Positions 25,991 through 35,657 of a stretch of 64,000 nt of DNA are shown here, piece after piece (within the stretch, counting starts at the first letter, position 1; each line of letters begins with the position of its first letter). Location: NCBI GenBank assembly GCA_018267135.1, contig JAFDZA010000004.1:1-64000 (forward strand). The letters run 5' to 3'. This stretch comes from Bacteroidota bacterium. Its GTDB lineage: Bacteria > Bacteroidota > Bacteroidia > Cytophagales > Cyclobacteriaceae. A program made the translations under genes and the position numbers. The notes beneath the pieces were generated by a model. It had not been told where the DNA came from, made no database searches, and saw only the letters and a list, made by a program, of their open reading frames with translations.

Positions 25991-26356
25991 ATGAAAGAAT
26001 CATTTTCCTTTGTCAGTAATTTTTTGCGCAGGGTTGCTCTGTGTTTAGCACTTGTTTACGGTGCTCTCTTATTGCCCACCTTTTTATCAAGCCAAGACGA
26101 AATCACTCCTTCCGTTTTTGGTGCCGAGTTTTTGACTAGCGATGAAAGTTTAGATCAGGCACCTCATTTTCAATTAATCAGACTTTGTCAGGCCAAACTC
26201 AGAACCAATATCCGGCCATTAGGAAGTTTAGCTTTCAGTAAAAATGTATTGCCAGATTTTTTCTTCGAATCGGTTATTCTAAAAAAAATCAGTTTAGAGA
26301 AAAAAAATTATAGGCTGCACGATATACCTGTGCTTTACTGCATTTTCAGGATTTAA
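25991..26356 (+). CDS. Small membrane-anchored hypothetical protein preceding the efflux pump
   Basis: 121 residues. One N-terminal hydrophobic stretch (ALCLALVYGALLLPTFL, about residues 17-33) is a signal peptide or membrane anchor; the remainder is soluble, with no Cys or His cluster characteristic of a metal-binding protein. It is in the same direction as the RND pump (58 bp downstream), suggesting an operon. I do not recognise the family. Confidence 0.55.
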   Translation: MKESFSFVSNFLRRVALCLALVYGALLLPTFLSSQDEITPSVFGAEFLTSDESLDQAPHFQLIRLCQAKLRTNIRPLGSLAFSKNVLPDFFFESVILKKISLEKKNYRLHDIPVLYCIFRI

Positions 26357-26414
26357 TCTCTCCGTTTGCCGGGCTTAAGACCGGCTTCTTTTTCTACCCT
26401 AAAGTTTTTTATAC

Positions 26415-29400
26415 ATGCCTGCAAGGGCGCTCTTTAATTCATATTCAATGATTGATAAACTAATTATATTTTCGGTTAAGAATAAGCTTATCATAAGCGT
26501 GTTGGTGCTGGCGATGAGCATCTATGGATGTCTGTCGCTGGTGAGCCTGCCGCTCGATGCCGTACCCGATGTAACGGGCATTCAGGTTGATGTCATTACC
26601 AACAGCCAAAGCCTGGCCGCCTTAGAGATTGAACGGTTTATTACCGCGCCCCTGGAAATGACCTTGTCAAACATTCCGGGGTTGGTAGAGATGCGCTCTA
26701 CGTCCAAGTTTGGGTTATCGGTAGTGAGGCTGGTGTTTCACGATAACACCGATGTGTACTGGGCGCGCCAACAAGTTTTTGAAAGATTGGAAACGGTGAA
26801 ATCGGAAATTCCTCAAGAATTAGGGAAACCTTTTATGGGGCCGGTATCTACCGGCTTGGGCGAAATCTATCAATATGTAATTCGCCCCAAAAACCCTCAC
26901 GACCAATCCTATTCTTTGATGGAGATTCGCACGTTGCAAGATTGGACGATCCGAAAGCAGTTGCTCGGAATAAAAGGAGTGGCTGAGGTAAGTGGCTTTG
27001 GCGGTTATAAAAAAGAATACCAAGCTTCATTGAAACCAGACCGGATGCGCGCTCTTGGGGTTACGGTGGATGAACTCTTCAATGCCCTGAGTTGGGGCAA
27101 CAGCAATACCGGTGGTGCCTACATTGAAAAAGAAAATAAAGCTTTTACCATTCGCGGAATCGGATTGGCTAATTCATTTGATGAGATAGGGAATACCGTC
27201 ATTAAAGTAAATAACCGCATCCCAGTATTAGTGAAAGACGTAGCCGATATAAGCCTGGGACATAGCATTCGCTATGGAGCCATGACAGTAGATGGGGGAG
27301 GGGAAACGGTGGGCGGTATTGTAATGATGGTGAAAGACGAGAATGGAAGCCAGGTAATTAAACGGATCAAAGAAAAAATGAAAACCATTCAGGCTAATCT
27401 GCCCGAAGGGCTGGTGATTGAACCATTTATTGATCGCTCCAAAATTGTAACCAATGCCATGACAACCGTTGCCAATAACCTCATAGAAGGAGCGCTGATT
27501 GTGGTGGCGGTTATTCTGCTTTTTCTGGGAAACTGGCGTGCCAGCTTGCTGGCGGCTTCGGTTATTCCGTTTTCCATGCTGTTTGCTTTTATTCTGATGA
27601 AGCAGTTTGGTGTAGCCGGAAACTTAATGAGCCTGGGAGCCATCGACTTTGGGTTGTTGGTCGATCCCTCCATCATCGTAGTAGAGTCAGTTCTATTTTT
27701 TCTGGTTCTCGAAACTCGAAACCGCGCACCGGGCGAAATAATTTCTCAACGAGAGCAAGAGCAGATCGTTATTCAATCAGTTCAGAACGTAAAAAAATCG
27801 GTCGTGTTTGGCGGGTTGATTATTCTGATTGTTTACTTTCCCATTCTCACACTAAGTGGCATAGAAGGAAAAATGTTTGGTCCTATGGCCAAGACGGTGA
27901 GTTTTGCCATACTGGGTGCCATTATCTTATCGCTTACCTACGTGCCCATGGTAGGCTCTCTCCTTTTAAAATCATCAGGGCACCACGAAAACGGATTTTC
28001 TGAACGGATCGTGAAATTTCTCTTCCGGGTTTATGAACCGATTATCCGGTATGGGTTAAAGAGCCGCAAAATAATAATGATTGTTTCGGCATGTATCCTG
28101 GTGGCAGGCGTTATTGGCTTTAAATTTATAGGCGGAGAATTTATTCCCAAACTGGCCGAAGGCGATCTGGTCATTGAAACTAATTTGCCGGTAGGCACTT
28201 CCATGACGGAAACAATTCAGTTTAGCAACCGCATTCAAAAACTTCTTCGCGAAACATACCCGGACGAAATCCAGCGCGTGGTTTCTAAAATAGGAACCTC
28301 GGAAGTTCCGCTAGACCCGGTACCGATGGAATCGCAAGATATCGTGATTACCCTTACCGATAAAAAACATTGGACGAAAGCCAACAACCAGGAAGAACTA
28401 ACGAAACAGCTTTCTAATCTCTTCCAGCAATTTCCCGGTATTTTATATTCAATTCAGCAACCCATCGAAAACCGGGTAAACGAACTGATGAGCGGAGCGC
28501 GCACCGATGTGGTTATTAAATTATTTGGGCAAAATCTGGACTCGCTGGTTTCAAAAGGAAACCAGATTATTAAAATTATTAAGACAGTGCCCGGGGCAAC
28601 CGAAGTGCAGGAAAAAAAGATTTTTGGATTGCCGCAGATCAACATTAAATATGACCGCCAGGCCATGGCGATATACGGAGTTACGGTGAATCAGATAAAC
28701 CGCGCTATTCAAATTACTTTTGCCGGAGCTACAGCCGGAATTATTTATGAAAACGATAAACGGTTTGATTTAACGCTTCGCCTGGCAGGCGATGAACGCG
28801 CGAAAGCCGAAAACATTCGAAGTCTTACCGTAAACGATAAAGAGGGATACCCGATTCCACTAAAGGAGCTGGCCGAAATAACGGAAGAGATCGGCCCCTC
28901 AGAGATAAGCCACGAAAATTTGCAACGTAAACTGAATATTGGTTTTAATGTACGCGGCCGCGATCTGGAATCGGTAGTAAATGATGCCATGAAAAAAATT
29001 AATGGGTCAGTATTTTTGCCGGCCGGTTACTCCATTGATTTTGGCGGAGAGTTTGAAAATTTCAGAAGAGCCAAAGAAAGATTGGCTGTGGTGGTGCCCA
29101 TATCACTCCTGGTTATTTTTGGTTTGCTCTTTGCCACTTTCGGAAATGTAAAAGATAGTTTACTGATCTATACCGTGGTGCCTTTATCCGCTGTGGGCGG
29201 AGTCTTTTCTCTTTTGCTTCGCGAGATGAACTTCAGCATCTCTGCCGGAGTTGGGTTTATTGCCTTATTTGGAATTGCCGTGCTAAACGGAATTCTGATC
29301 ATCAGCCGTTTTAATGAATTAGAGAAAGCCGGTGTAAGCGAAGTACACGAGCGGGTTATTCAGGGATTGCGCGATCGCTTTCGCCCCGTGTTGATGACAT

Positions 29401-30779
29401 CGGCTGTGGCGGCACTTGGATTTTTGCCGATGGCGCTTTCGTCTAGTGCCGGGGCCGAAGTACAAAAGCCATTGGCTACGGTAGTAATTGGCGGATTGTT
29501 CACCTCTACTATTCTCACTTTGTTGGTGCTACCGGTAATCTACACCTACTCGGTGCGTAAACCTTCGGTTCGGTCGGGCAAGTGGATAGCCGCAGTATTG
29601 TTTATAGCCGTATCAACAACACAGGCGCAAACCCGAAAACAGCCTAAGCCTGTATCATTAGATAGCGCGATTGTTTTAGCTAAATCAAAAAATCCGGAGA
29701 TGACATTAGCCCGCGAGCGTATAGATCAGCAGGTGGCCCTGAAGCCGACTGCGTTTGGGCTGCCGCAACCCGATCTTATTTTTGAAGCGCCCACCGGCCA
29801 AGAACTGAGGCCTGGCGTATTACAATTGATTGATTACCCGGGCACGTATGTGGCACAAGCCAAAGCACAGCACAGCAAAATAGAACTAACCAAAACAGAG
29901 CAGTCTATAGCCACCAACAGTCTGGTGTACCGGGTGCGCACGGCCTATAACCTGCTGCAATATTTGGTAATTAAAACAACCGTTCTGCAAAGTCAAGATT
30001 CTGTTTTTGATGACATCATTAAAGTAAATGAAATCCGTTATCGGGTGGGGCAAATTTCAGCTCTTGAAAAATTAAATGGAGAATCGCAATACAAACGTAT
30101 TTTGTACAACCTGAAAATGGCTAAAACCGAATTGCGAAATGCTAAATATCAATTTAACCTGCTGTTGGGCGCACCCAATGATACCACACATGTTCCCAAT
30201 GAAGTGTTGAAGAAAAGTACACATCAAATAGTGATTACACCTATTGACACGGCCTATATTGGTAATAACCCTTTACTTGATTATAGTCGTCATCAGGAAA
30301 ACTATAGTTTACATTTTTTAAAAACCGAGCGCAGAAGAAGATGGCCCGGCCTTATTTTGGGTTTTTTAAATCAGGGTACACCCGAAACGGCCATTGAGCC
30401 GCGCATGCGGGTAGGATTTACTTTGCCAATTTGGCAATGGACTTACCAAGCCCATGTAAATGCAGCTAAAAAAGGAGTAGATATAGCCCGTACCCAAAAA
30501 CAACTTACGCGCTACCAGCTCAATACGGAATATGCTAAAGCACAAGCTGAGTTTGCTCAATACCAGGAAAACCTGAATTATTTTGAAACGATCGGCCTGG
30601 TGGAAGCCAACGAAATACTTCGTGCCTCACGCGAGAGCTTTCGCCTGGGCAGCATCAACTATTACCAATTCATTCAAAACCTTGATCTGTCGTACACACT
30701 GCGACAGAATTATTTTGAAACGCTAAAAAATTATAATCAGGCAATTATTAATCTGATTTACCTGCGAGGAGAATATTAA
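26415..30779 (+). CDS. CusA/CzcA-type heavy-metal RND transporter fused to a TolC-type outer membrane factor
   Basis: 1454 residues, about 400 more than a plain CusA. ATG at 26415; an ATG at 26448 (MIDKLIIFSV) is an equally good start. Residues to about 1055 are an RND pump: twelve membrane segments, two large periplasmic domains, LPLDAVPDVTGIQVDV near the N-terminus, and the heavy-metal TM4 region AIDFGLLVDPSIIVVE (about 409-424), which departs from the textbook DFG-x3-DGA-x3-VEN. From about residue 1060 there is a second signal-like stretch (WIAAVLFIAVSTTQAQ) followed by a TolC/OEP region with repeated long helices (SLDSAIVLAKSKNPEM, LVYRVRTAYNLLQYLV). It pumps metal ions, likely monovalent or divalent heavy metals, from the periplasm. 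The adaptor gene follows in 25 bp. Confidence 0.93.
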   Translation: MPARALFNSYSMIDKLIIFSVKNKLIISVLVLAMSIYGCLSLVSLPLDAVPDVTGIQVDVITNSQSLAALEIERFITAPLEMTLSNIPGLVEMRSTSKFGLSVVRLVFHDNTDVYWARQQVFERLETVKSEIPQELGKPFMGPVSTGLGEIYQYVIRPKNPHDQSYSLMEIRTLQDWTIRKQLLGIKGVAEVSGFGGYKKEYQASLKPDRMRALGVTVDELFNALSWGNSNTGGAYIEKENKAFTIRGIGLANSFDEIGNTVIKVNNRIPVLVKDVADISLGHSIRYGAMTVDGGGETVGGIVMMVKDENGSQVIKRIKEKMKTIQANLPEGLVIEPFIDRSKIVTNAMTTVANNLIEGALIVVAVILLFLGNWRASLLAASVIPFSMLFAFILMKQFGVAGNLMSLGAIDFGLLVDPSIIVVESVLFFLVLETRNRAPGEIISQREQEQIVIQSVQNVKKSVVFGGLIILIVYFPILTLSGIEGKMFGPMAKTVSFAILGAIILSLTYVPMVGSLLLKSSGHHENGFSERIVKFLFRVYEPIIRYGLKSRKIIMIVSACILVAGVIGFKFIGGEFIPKLAEGDLVIETNLPVGTSMTETIQFSNRIQKLLRETYPDEIQRVVSKIGTSEVPLDPVPMESQDIVITLTDKKHWTKANNQEELTKQLSNLFQQFPGILYSIQQPIENRVNELMSGARTDVVIKLFGQNLDSLVSKGNQIIKIIKTVPGATEVQEKKIFGLPQINIKYDRQAMAIYGVTVNQINRAIQITFAGATAGIIYENDKRFDLTLRLAGDERAKAENIRSLTVNDKEGYPIPLKELAEITEEIGPSEISHENLQRKLNIGFNVRGRDLESVVNDAMKKINGSVFLPAGYSIDFGGEFENFRRAKERLAVVVPISLLVIFGLLFATFGNVKDSLLIYTVVPLSAVGGVFSLLLREMNFSISAGVGFIALFGIAVLNGILIISRFNELEKAGVSEVHERVIQGLRDRFRPVLMTSAVAALGFLPMALSSSAGAEVQKPLATVVIGGLFTSTILTLLVLPVIYTYSVRKPSVRSGKWIAAVLFIAVSTTQAQTRKQPKPVSLDSAIVLAKSKNPEMTLARERIDQQVALKPTAFGLPQPDLIFEAPTGQELRPGVLQLIDYPGTYVAQAKAQHSKIELTKTEQSIATNSLVYRVRTAYNLLQYLVIKTTVLQSQDSVFDDIIKVNEIRYRVGQISALEKLNGESQYKRILYNLKMAKTELRNAKYQFNLLLGAPNDTTHVPNEVLKKSTHQIVITPIDTAYIGNNPLLDYSRHQENYSLHFLKTERRRRWPGLILGFLNQGTPETAIEPRMRVGFTLPIWQWTYQAHVNAAKKGVDIARTQKQLTRYQLNTEYAKAQAEFAQYQENLNYFETIGLVEANEILRASRESFRLGSINYYQFIQNLDLSYTLRQNYFETLKNYNQAIINLIYLRGEY

Positions 30780-30804
30780 CTACAACGAAACTGAAATACT
30801 ATTT

Positions 30805-31959
30805 ATGAACTTAAAAAAATGGGTTACCGGCTTAGTCGTACTATTTGTAGTTACGGCTTGTACGAAACAAAAAGAAAAACGGCCAGCTGCCAACGAAGAT
30901 TTTAATGCGGTAACGATTGATAAAAAATCATTCGCTTTGATGGATATTCAATTGACCCAACCGATGGTCAGGCTTATTGAATCAAATATTTACCTCTCCG
31001 GGAAAGTTGTATCAACACCCAATAACCGTGCTTCCGTTAGCAGCGATATTGAAGGAAAGGTGGAAAAAATTTTTGTGAATGAAGGAAATCTTGTAAAGAA
31101 GGGAACCCCCCTAATGACTTTGCGCAGCATGGCATTGATTGAATTACAAAATCAATTTTTTGAAGCTAAAAGTCAACTTGATTTTTTATCGCTGGAGTAC
31201 AAACGCCAGGAAGAATTAATCAAAAACAAAATTGGCGCCCTGGTTGAATTCCAGAACACCGATGCCAAATATAAAGCGGCCAAGTCTAAAGTAAATGCCC
31301 TGCAGGCGAAACTTCAAACGTTAGGTTTTTCAAAAGAATCAATGACCAATTCCGAAGTGGCCACAAACATTACTATTTATTCGCCTATAGATGGGTATGT
31401 ATTTTTGTTGCCTGTGCAGTTGGGTGTGCTGGCCACTACCGATATGACATTGGCCGAGATTGTAAATAATTCGGAACTAATGGCTGATGTTTTTGTGTAT
31501 GATAAAGACCTTGATAATATTGCAGAAGGACAAAACGTAGAAATCGATTTTATTGCACACTCGTATCCTTCGGTAATCGGAACGGTGGCCCATATTTCAA
31601 GAGCGATCGATCCACAAACCAAAGCGGTAACGGCACACGTAAAATTTCACGCGCCTGCCGGAAAGATGGTGTTACCTGAAATGAGTGTTCGCTGTGTCGT
31701 AATCAAAAAAGAAAGCCTTGCTCCTAAACTAACCGTGCCCATTTCGGCTGTGCTGGAAGAAGGTGATCACGCCTTTGTTTTCGTTAAGTTGAAGGCAGAC
31801 TCCGCAAACGTGTTGTATAAATACCGCATAACAAAAGGCCATCAAAACGAACAGTGGATTCAGGTGGAATTTGCTAACAACCCTCCGGGCGATTACCAAG
31901 TAGTATCAAAAAACGTGATGCTCATAGAACACGAGCGAATAAAAAGAATAGGACTGTAA
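30805..31959 (+). CDS. RND efflux periplasmic adaptor, CusB/CzcB type
   Basis: 384 residues. A lipoprotein signal ends VVTACTKQ (Cys19). The membrane-fusion-protein order is present: a beta-barrel half, lipoyl half (VSSDIEGKVEKIFVNEGNLV), a helical hairpin (about 105-180), the second lipoyl half (IYSPIDGYVFLLPVQLG) and a C-terminal beta-barrel with VDFVYDKDLDNIAEGQNVEI-like sequence, and DPQTKAVTAHVKF. It bridges the inner membrane pump and the TolC-type domain of the fused protein upstream. No Met-rich metal-binding N-terminus typical of CusB is seen. Operon with the pump. Confidence 0.92.
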   Translation: MNLKKWVTGLVVLFVVTACTKQKEKRPAANEDFNAVTIDKKSFALMDIQLTQPMVRLIESNIYLSGKVVSTPNNRASVSSDIEGKVEKIFVNEGNLVKKGTPLMTLRSMALIELQNQFFEAKSQLDFLSLEYKRQEELIKNKIGALVEFQNTDAKYKAAKSKVNALQAKLQTLGFSKESMTNSEVATNITIYSPIDGYVFLLPVQLGVLATTDMTLAEIVNNSELMADVFVYDKDLDNIAEGQNVEIDFIAHSYPSVIGTVAHISRAIDPQTKAVTAHVKFHAPAGKMVLPEMSVRCVVIKKESLAPKLTVPISAVLEEGDHAFVFVKLKADSANVLYKYRITKGHQNEQWIQVEFANNPPGDYQVVSKNVMLIEHERIKRIGL

Positions 31960-31991
31960 AGTATTTTTTAAAAATAAAATAAACGGAATAC

Positions 31992-34646
31992 CTATTCTAA
32001 GGAAGCCAATCGCTCTTCTAACGATTTAATTTTTGATTCGGCATCGGCTTGTTTTTTGCGCTCTAACTCAATTACCTGCGGGGGGGCTCCGTTCACAAAT
32101 TTTTCGTTTGAGAGTTTTTTTATAACCGAAGACAGAAACCCTTTGTGATAGTCGAGGTCTTTACGAATTTCTTCTTGTTCCTTGGCTACATCCATTTTTC
32201 CTTGCAAAGGAATAAAAAACTCTTGTGTACCCACGAGAAACGAAGTAGCCGATTGGATTGTAGAATCGGCAACTCCAATCTCTTTTATGTTCGCAAGTTT
32301 TGTTACCAACGAATTAAAAACGGCTGATGTCTTGGTCGGGCTATAAACTGTTAATGCTTCCTTAGGCGAGAGGCCTTTGCTGCTGCGCACATTTCGTATT
32401 TGGGTTACGGCTTCAAATGCGGTTTGCACTTCAGTTAGTAACGCGGTGTTAGGCTGGCCTGCCAACGGCCAAGAAGCTACGATAATATTTTCTTTTTCGG
32501 CACGAGGCTTGAGCTCACCCCACAATTCTTCCGTAATGAACGGGATGAACGGGTGAAGCACTTTTAAAATATCTTCAAAGAAAGCAATGGTTTGATTGTA
32601 CGTTTTTTGGTCGATCGGTTTTCCAAATTCGGGTTTAATAATTTCCAGATACCACGCGCAGAAATCGTCCCATACTAATTTGTAAACACACATTAATGCG
32701 TCTGACAATCGGTATTTGCTAAAGTGATCATTCAATTCGGCCATCGACTGATTGATTTTTGATTCAAACCACTCGATGGCAATTTTATTTTCTTCCGATT
32801 GAGCACTGTTTTCGGTATTCCAACCTTTTACTAACCGGAAGGCATTCCATATTTTGTTGTTAAAGTTTCTTCCTTGTTCGCACAGCTTTTCATCGAAGAG
32901 CAAATCATTACCGGCCGGTGAGCTAAACAGCATTCCCGTGCGTACCCCATCGGCTCCATATTTTTCCATCAGCATCAGCGGGTCGGGCGAGTTGCCCAGC
33001 GATTTGCTCATTTTTCTTCCCTGCTTGTCGCGCACAATACCGGTAAGATACACATCGCTAAATGGTTTCTTGTCTAAATACTCATACCCTGCAATGATCA
33101 TCCGGGCTACCCAGAAAAATAATATTTCGGGCGCAGTTACCAGTACGCTGGTAGGGTAGAAATAAGAGAGGTCGGCATTTTTTGAAACATCAATCTTTCC
33201 GGTTTTAAAATCGTAATCCTTAAAACCTTTAAATACTTCGATAGGCCACAGCCAACTCGAAGCCCACGTATCGAGCACATCCGGGTCTTGATTGATTTCT
33301 TCTGATTTTAGATTTGAAATTTTAGATTGGAGGATTTTAAAAGCTTCCTCCCGTGTTTCCGCCACAGCGAATGTTCCATCGGGCGCATACCAGGCCGGGA
33401 TGCGATGCCCCCACCAAAGTTGCCGCGATATGCACCAATCACGTACATTCTCCATCCAATGGCGATACGTATTTTTAAACTTGGCTGGATATAGTTTTAT
33501 TTCATCATTCTCTACGGCATCTTTCGCTCGCACCGAAATCTCTTTCATTTTAATAAACCATTGCAACGATAGCTTGGGTTCTACCACGGTGTTGGTTCTT
33601 TCCGAGCGGCCAATGCGGGTAATAAATTCTTCTTCTTTTACCAGGTTGCCTGCTTCGCGCAAATCTTTCACTATTTCTTTTCGCACGGCAAACCGGTCTT
33701 TGCCTATAAACTTAGGCAACTCGCATTTTTCGTTTAAGGTTCCATCCTCGCTGAGGGTATCAATCACCGGAAGGCTATGCCGCAATCCAATTTCATAGTC
33801 GTTGATGTCGTGAGCCGGTGTTACTTTTAAGCAACCCGTTCCAAATGCGGGGTCAACATAGCTATCGGCAATAATAGGAATTTCACGATGGATAAAGGGC
33901 ACGAGTACTTTTTTGCCGATCAGGTTTTTATACCGTTCATCGGCTGGGTTTACTGCGATGGCAACATCGCCCATAATTGTTTCGGGGCGCTGGGTGGCAA
34001 TAACCATGTATTCATCGGTGTCTTTAATTTTATACCGCACTGAATAAAGAACTGATTTTTCACCTTCTTCTTTATACAGCACTTCTTCGTTGCTCAGGGC
34101 TGTTTTTGCTTCGCAATCCCAGTTAATCATGCGCAACCCGCGGTAGATGTAGCCCTTGTTGTAGAGATCAATAAATACCCGTATTACAGATTGATAATAG
34201 TCAGGATCCATTGTGAAGCTGGTGCGATCCCAATCACAGGAGGCCCCCAGTTTTTTCAGTTGTTCCAGAATAATGCCTCCATATTTTTCTTTCCACTCCC
34301 AGGCATATTCTAAAAATGCATCGCGCGAAAGCGAAGATTTTTTAATTCCTTTTTCGCGTAGCATGGCCACTACTTTTGCTTCGGTAGCAATGGAGGCGTG
34401 ATCGGTGCCCGGCACCCAGCAGGCCTCTTTCCCCTCCATGCGAGCTTTGCGGATGAGCACATCCTGAATGGTGTTGTTAAGCATGTGCCCCATGTGCAAT
34501 ACGCCTGTAACATTGGGCGGGGGAATAACAATGCAATAAGGTTTTTTGTTTTTATTAGGCGTGGCATGAAAATAACCTGCTTCAAGCCAGTGCTTGTACC
34601 ATTTTTCCTCTACTTCGGAGGGGCTGTATTTTGTGGCGAGTGACAT
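31992..34646 (-). CDS. valS: Valine--tRNA ligase
   Basis: 884 residues, normal for ValRS. The HIGH motif is PPPNVTGVLHMGHML (about residues 41-55), the editing domain is present (MVIATQRPETIMGDVAIAVN), and the KMSKS loop is DKQGRKMSKSLGNSPDP. The anticodon domain and C-terminal coiled-coil arm (residues about 815-884) follow. It charges tRNA-Val in the cytoplasm. It has its own promoter on the minus strand, divergent from the ribosomal protein operon. The end of the gene is 33 bp from the adaptor stop, with no clear hairpin between them. Confidence 0.98.
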   Translation of the reverse strand: MSLATKYSPSEVEEKWYKHWLEAGYFHATPNKNKKPYCIVIPPPNVTGVLHMGHMLNNTIQDVLIRKARMEGKEACWVPGTDHASIATEAKVVAMLREKGIKKSSLSRDAFLEYAWEWKEKYGGIILEQLKKLGASCDWDRTSFTMDPDYYQSVIRVFIDLYNKGYIYRGLRMINWDCEAKTALSNEEVLYKEEGEKSVLYSVRYKIKDTDEYMVIATQRPETIMGDVAIAVNPADERYKNLIGKKVLVPFIHREIPIIADSYVDPAFGTGCLKVTPAHDINDYEIGLRHSLPVIDTLSEDGTLNEKCELPKFIGKDRFAVRKEIVKDLREAGNLVKEEEFITRIGRSERTNTVVEPKLSLQWFIKMKEISVRAKDAVENDEIKLYPAKFKNTYRHWMENVRDWCISRQLWWGHRIPAWYAPDGTFAVAETREEAFKILQSKISNLKSEEINQDPDVLDTWASSWLWPIEVFKGFKDYDFKTGKIDVSKNADLSYFYPTSVLVTAPEILFFWVARMIIAGYEYLDKKPFSDVYLTGIVRDKQGRKMSKSLGNSPDPLMLMEKYGADGVRTGMLFSSPAGNDLLFDEKLCEQGRNFNNKIWNAFRLVKGWNTENSAQSEENKIAIEWFESKINQSMAELNDHFSKYRLSDALMCVYKLVWDDFCAWYLEIIKPEFGKPIDQKTYNQTIAFFEDILKVLHPFIPFITEELWGELKPRAEKENIIVASWPLAGQPNTALLTEVQTAFEAVTQIRNVRSSKGLSPKEALTVYSPTKTSAVFNSLVTKLANIKEIGVADSTIQSATSFLVGTQEFFIPLQGKMDVAKEQEEIRKDLDYHKGFLSSVIKKLSNEKFVNGAPPQVIELERKKQADAESKIKSLEERLASLE

Positions 34647-34662
34647 AGTGAAATTAGGAGCG

Positions 34663-34694
34663 CAAAAATAGGGGGTTCGTAGCGTTTCCTCAAT
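34663..34694 (-). promoter_or_regulatory. Probable promoter of valS
   Basis: On the minus strand: ATTG at 34691-34694 (one mismatch to TTTG), a 20-bp spacer, and TATTTTTG at 34663-34670, 17 bp upstream of the valS ATG. Confidence 0.5.
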
Positions 34695-34952
34695 TTTTAG
34701 TAGGGGATATCACAAAATTGCCACTTTGGTTGATAATTTTATTTGCAAGAATAACGAAGCCATGAAAAAATGAGGGTGGCTCTAATTTATTTTGAAGACG
34801 TCTTAACTTTTACATTTATGCAGGAGAGGAGTGATACCTTTTTTACAAGATGGCTAACAAAATGTAGATTCATTTCTGCCTGTAGCGATAGAAACAGTCT
34901 TTTTCACCTGTTTTCACTGATTTTTAGATTGACTAAATTCATTTTATAGTCT
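34695..34952. other. Intergenic region between valS and rpsF
   Basis: About 260 bp between divergent promoters. It holds the 10-bp palindrome AAGACGTCTT (34795-34804) and a 44-codon unsupported frame; no gene, terminator or RNA motif could be recognised. Confidence 0.4.
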
Positions 34953-34984
34953 TTTGGCTGTTCCAAATCCATTTTATACCTTTG
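34953..34984 (+). promoter_or_regulatory. Bacteroidetes-type promoter of the rpsF-rpsR-rplI operon
   Basis: TTTG at 34953-34956, a 20-bp spacer, and TACCTTTG at 34977-34984, both perfect matches. It lies 27 bp before the rpsF start at 35011. Confidence 0.7.
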
Positions 34985-35010
34985 CAGCCCATTTAAAAAC
35001 AATTATTTTC

Positions 35011-35391
35011 ATGAAAAACTACGAGACAGTATTCATTCTCAATCCCGTTTTGTCTGAAGATCAGGCAAAGGATACTGTCGAGAAATTTGTGAAGGTGTTG
35101 ACCAAGGCACAAGCCGAGATTGTCAACAAAGAGTTTTGGGGACTTAAAAAAATGGCATACGAAATCCAGAATAAGTCCACCGGCTTTTATAACCTCATCG
35201 AATTTACGACAGAGAACACCGACATTATCAACACGCTGGAAACCGAGTTCAGACGCGATGAGTCTGTAATGCGCTTTCTTACCCTCGCACTCGACAAGCA
35301 CGCGGTGGCATATAACGCCCGCCGGAAGAAAGGGGAGTTTAACCGTACCAAAAAAGTAGTATCTAAAAAGAGAGAGGAGGCCGCAGCATGA
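35011..35391 (+). CDS. rpsF: Small ribosomal subunit protein bS6
   Basis: The frame is open from 34954, but the family begins [18 protein letters not shown] at the ATG at 35011, 27 bp after the promoter. 126 residues: the beta-alpha-beta-beta-alpha-beta S6 core ([47 protein letters not shown]) followed by a basic, Glu-rich tail (KKREEAAA). S6 binds S18 and 16S rRNA in the platform of the small subunit. Its stop overlaps the rpsR start (ATGA). Confidence 0.97.
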   Translation: MKNYETVFILNPVLSEDQAKDTVEKFVKVLTKAQAEIVNKEFWGLKKMAYEIQNKSTGFYNLIEFTTENTDIINTLETEFRRDESVMRFLTLALDKHAVAYNARRKKGEFNRTKKVVSKKREEAAA

Positions 35392-35639
35392 CACTGATGA
35401 ATGAACCAATTAAACGCGCAGAGATTAAACCTAAATACTGCCGTTTCAAAAAAAGTGGGATTAAGTACATTGATTACAAAGACCCCGACTTTTTGCTAAA
35501 GTTTATTAATGAGCAAGGTAAAATCCTGCCCCGCCGGCTTACCGGTACCAGTTGGAAATATCAAAAGAAAGTGGCACAAGCCGTAAAGCGTGCTCGCCAC
35601 CTGGCAATATTGCCTTACTTGGCTGATCAAATGAAATAA
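35388..35639 (+). CDS. rpsR: Small ribosomal subunit protein bS18
   Basis: 83 residues: [20 protein letters not shown] near the start, [20 protein letters not shown] and [16 protein letters not shown] at the end, all S18 family blocks. The single-Cys N-terminus lacks the zinc-binding Cys set. The ATG at 35388 overlaps the rpsF stop; a second ATG three codons on is an alternative start. Followed by rplI 18 bp later in the conserved S6-S18-L9 order. Confidence 0.97.
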   Translation: MTLMNEPIKRAEIKPKYCRFKKSGIKYIDYKDPDFLLKFINEQGKILPRRLTGTSWKYQKKVAQAVKRARHLAILPYLADQMK

Positions 35640-35657
35640 CCTAAACCTTGTAATACC

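Noticed and set aside
34818-34951. 44-codon frame between valS and rpsF
   Set aside because: Its composition is unlike a protein (Phe/Ser/Lys-rich without a domain or helix), and it overlaps the ribosomal promoter region.
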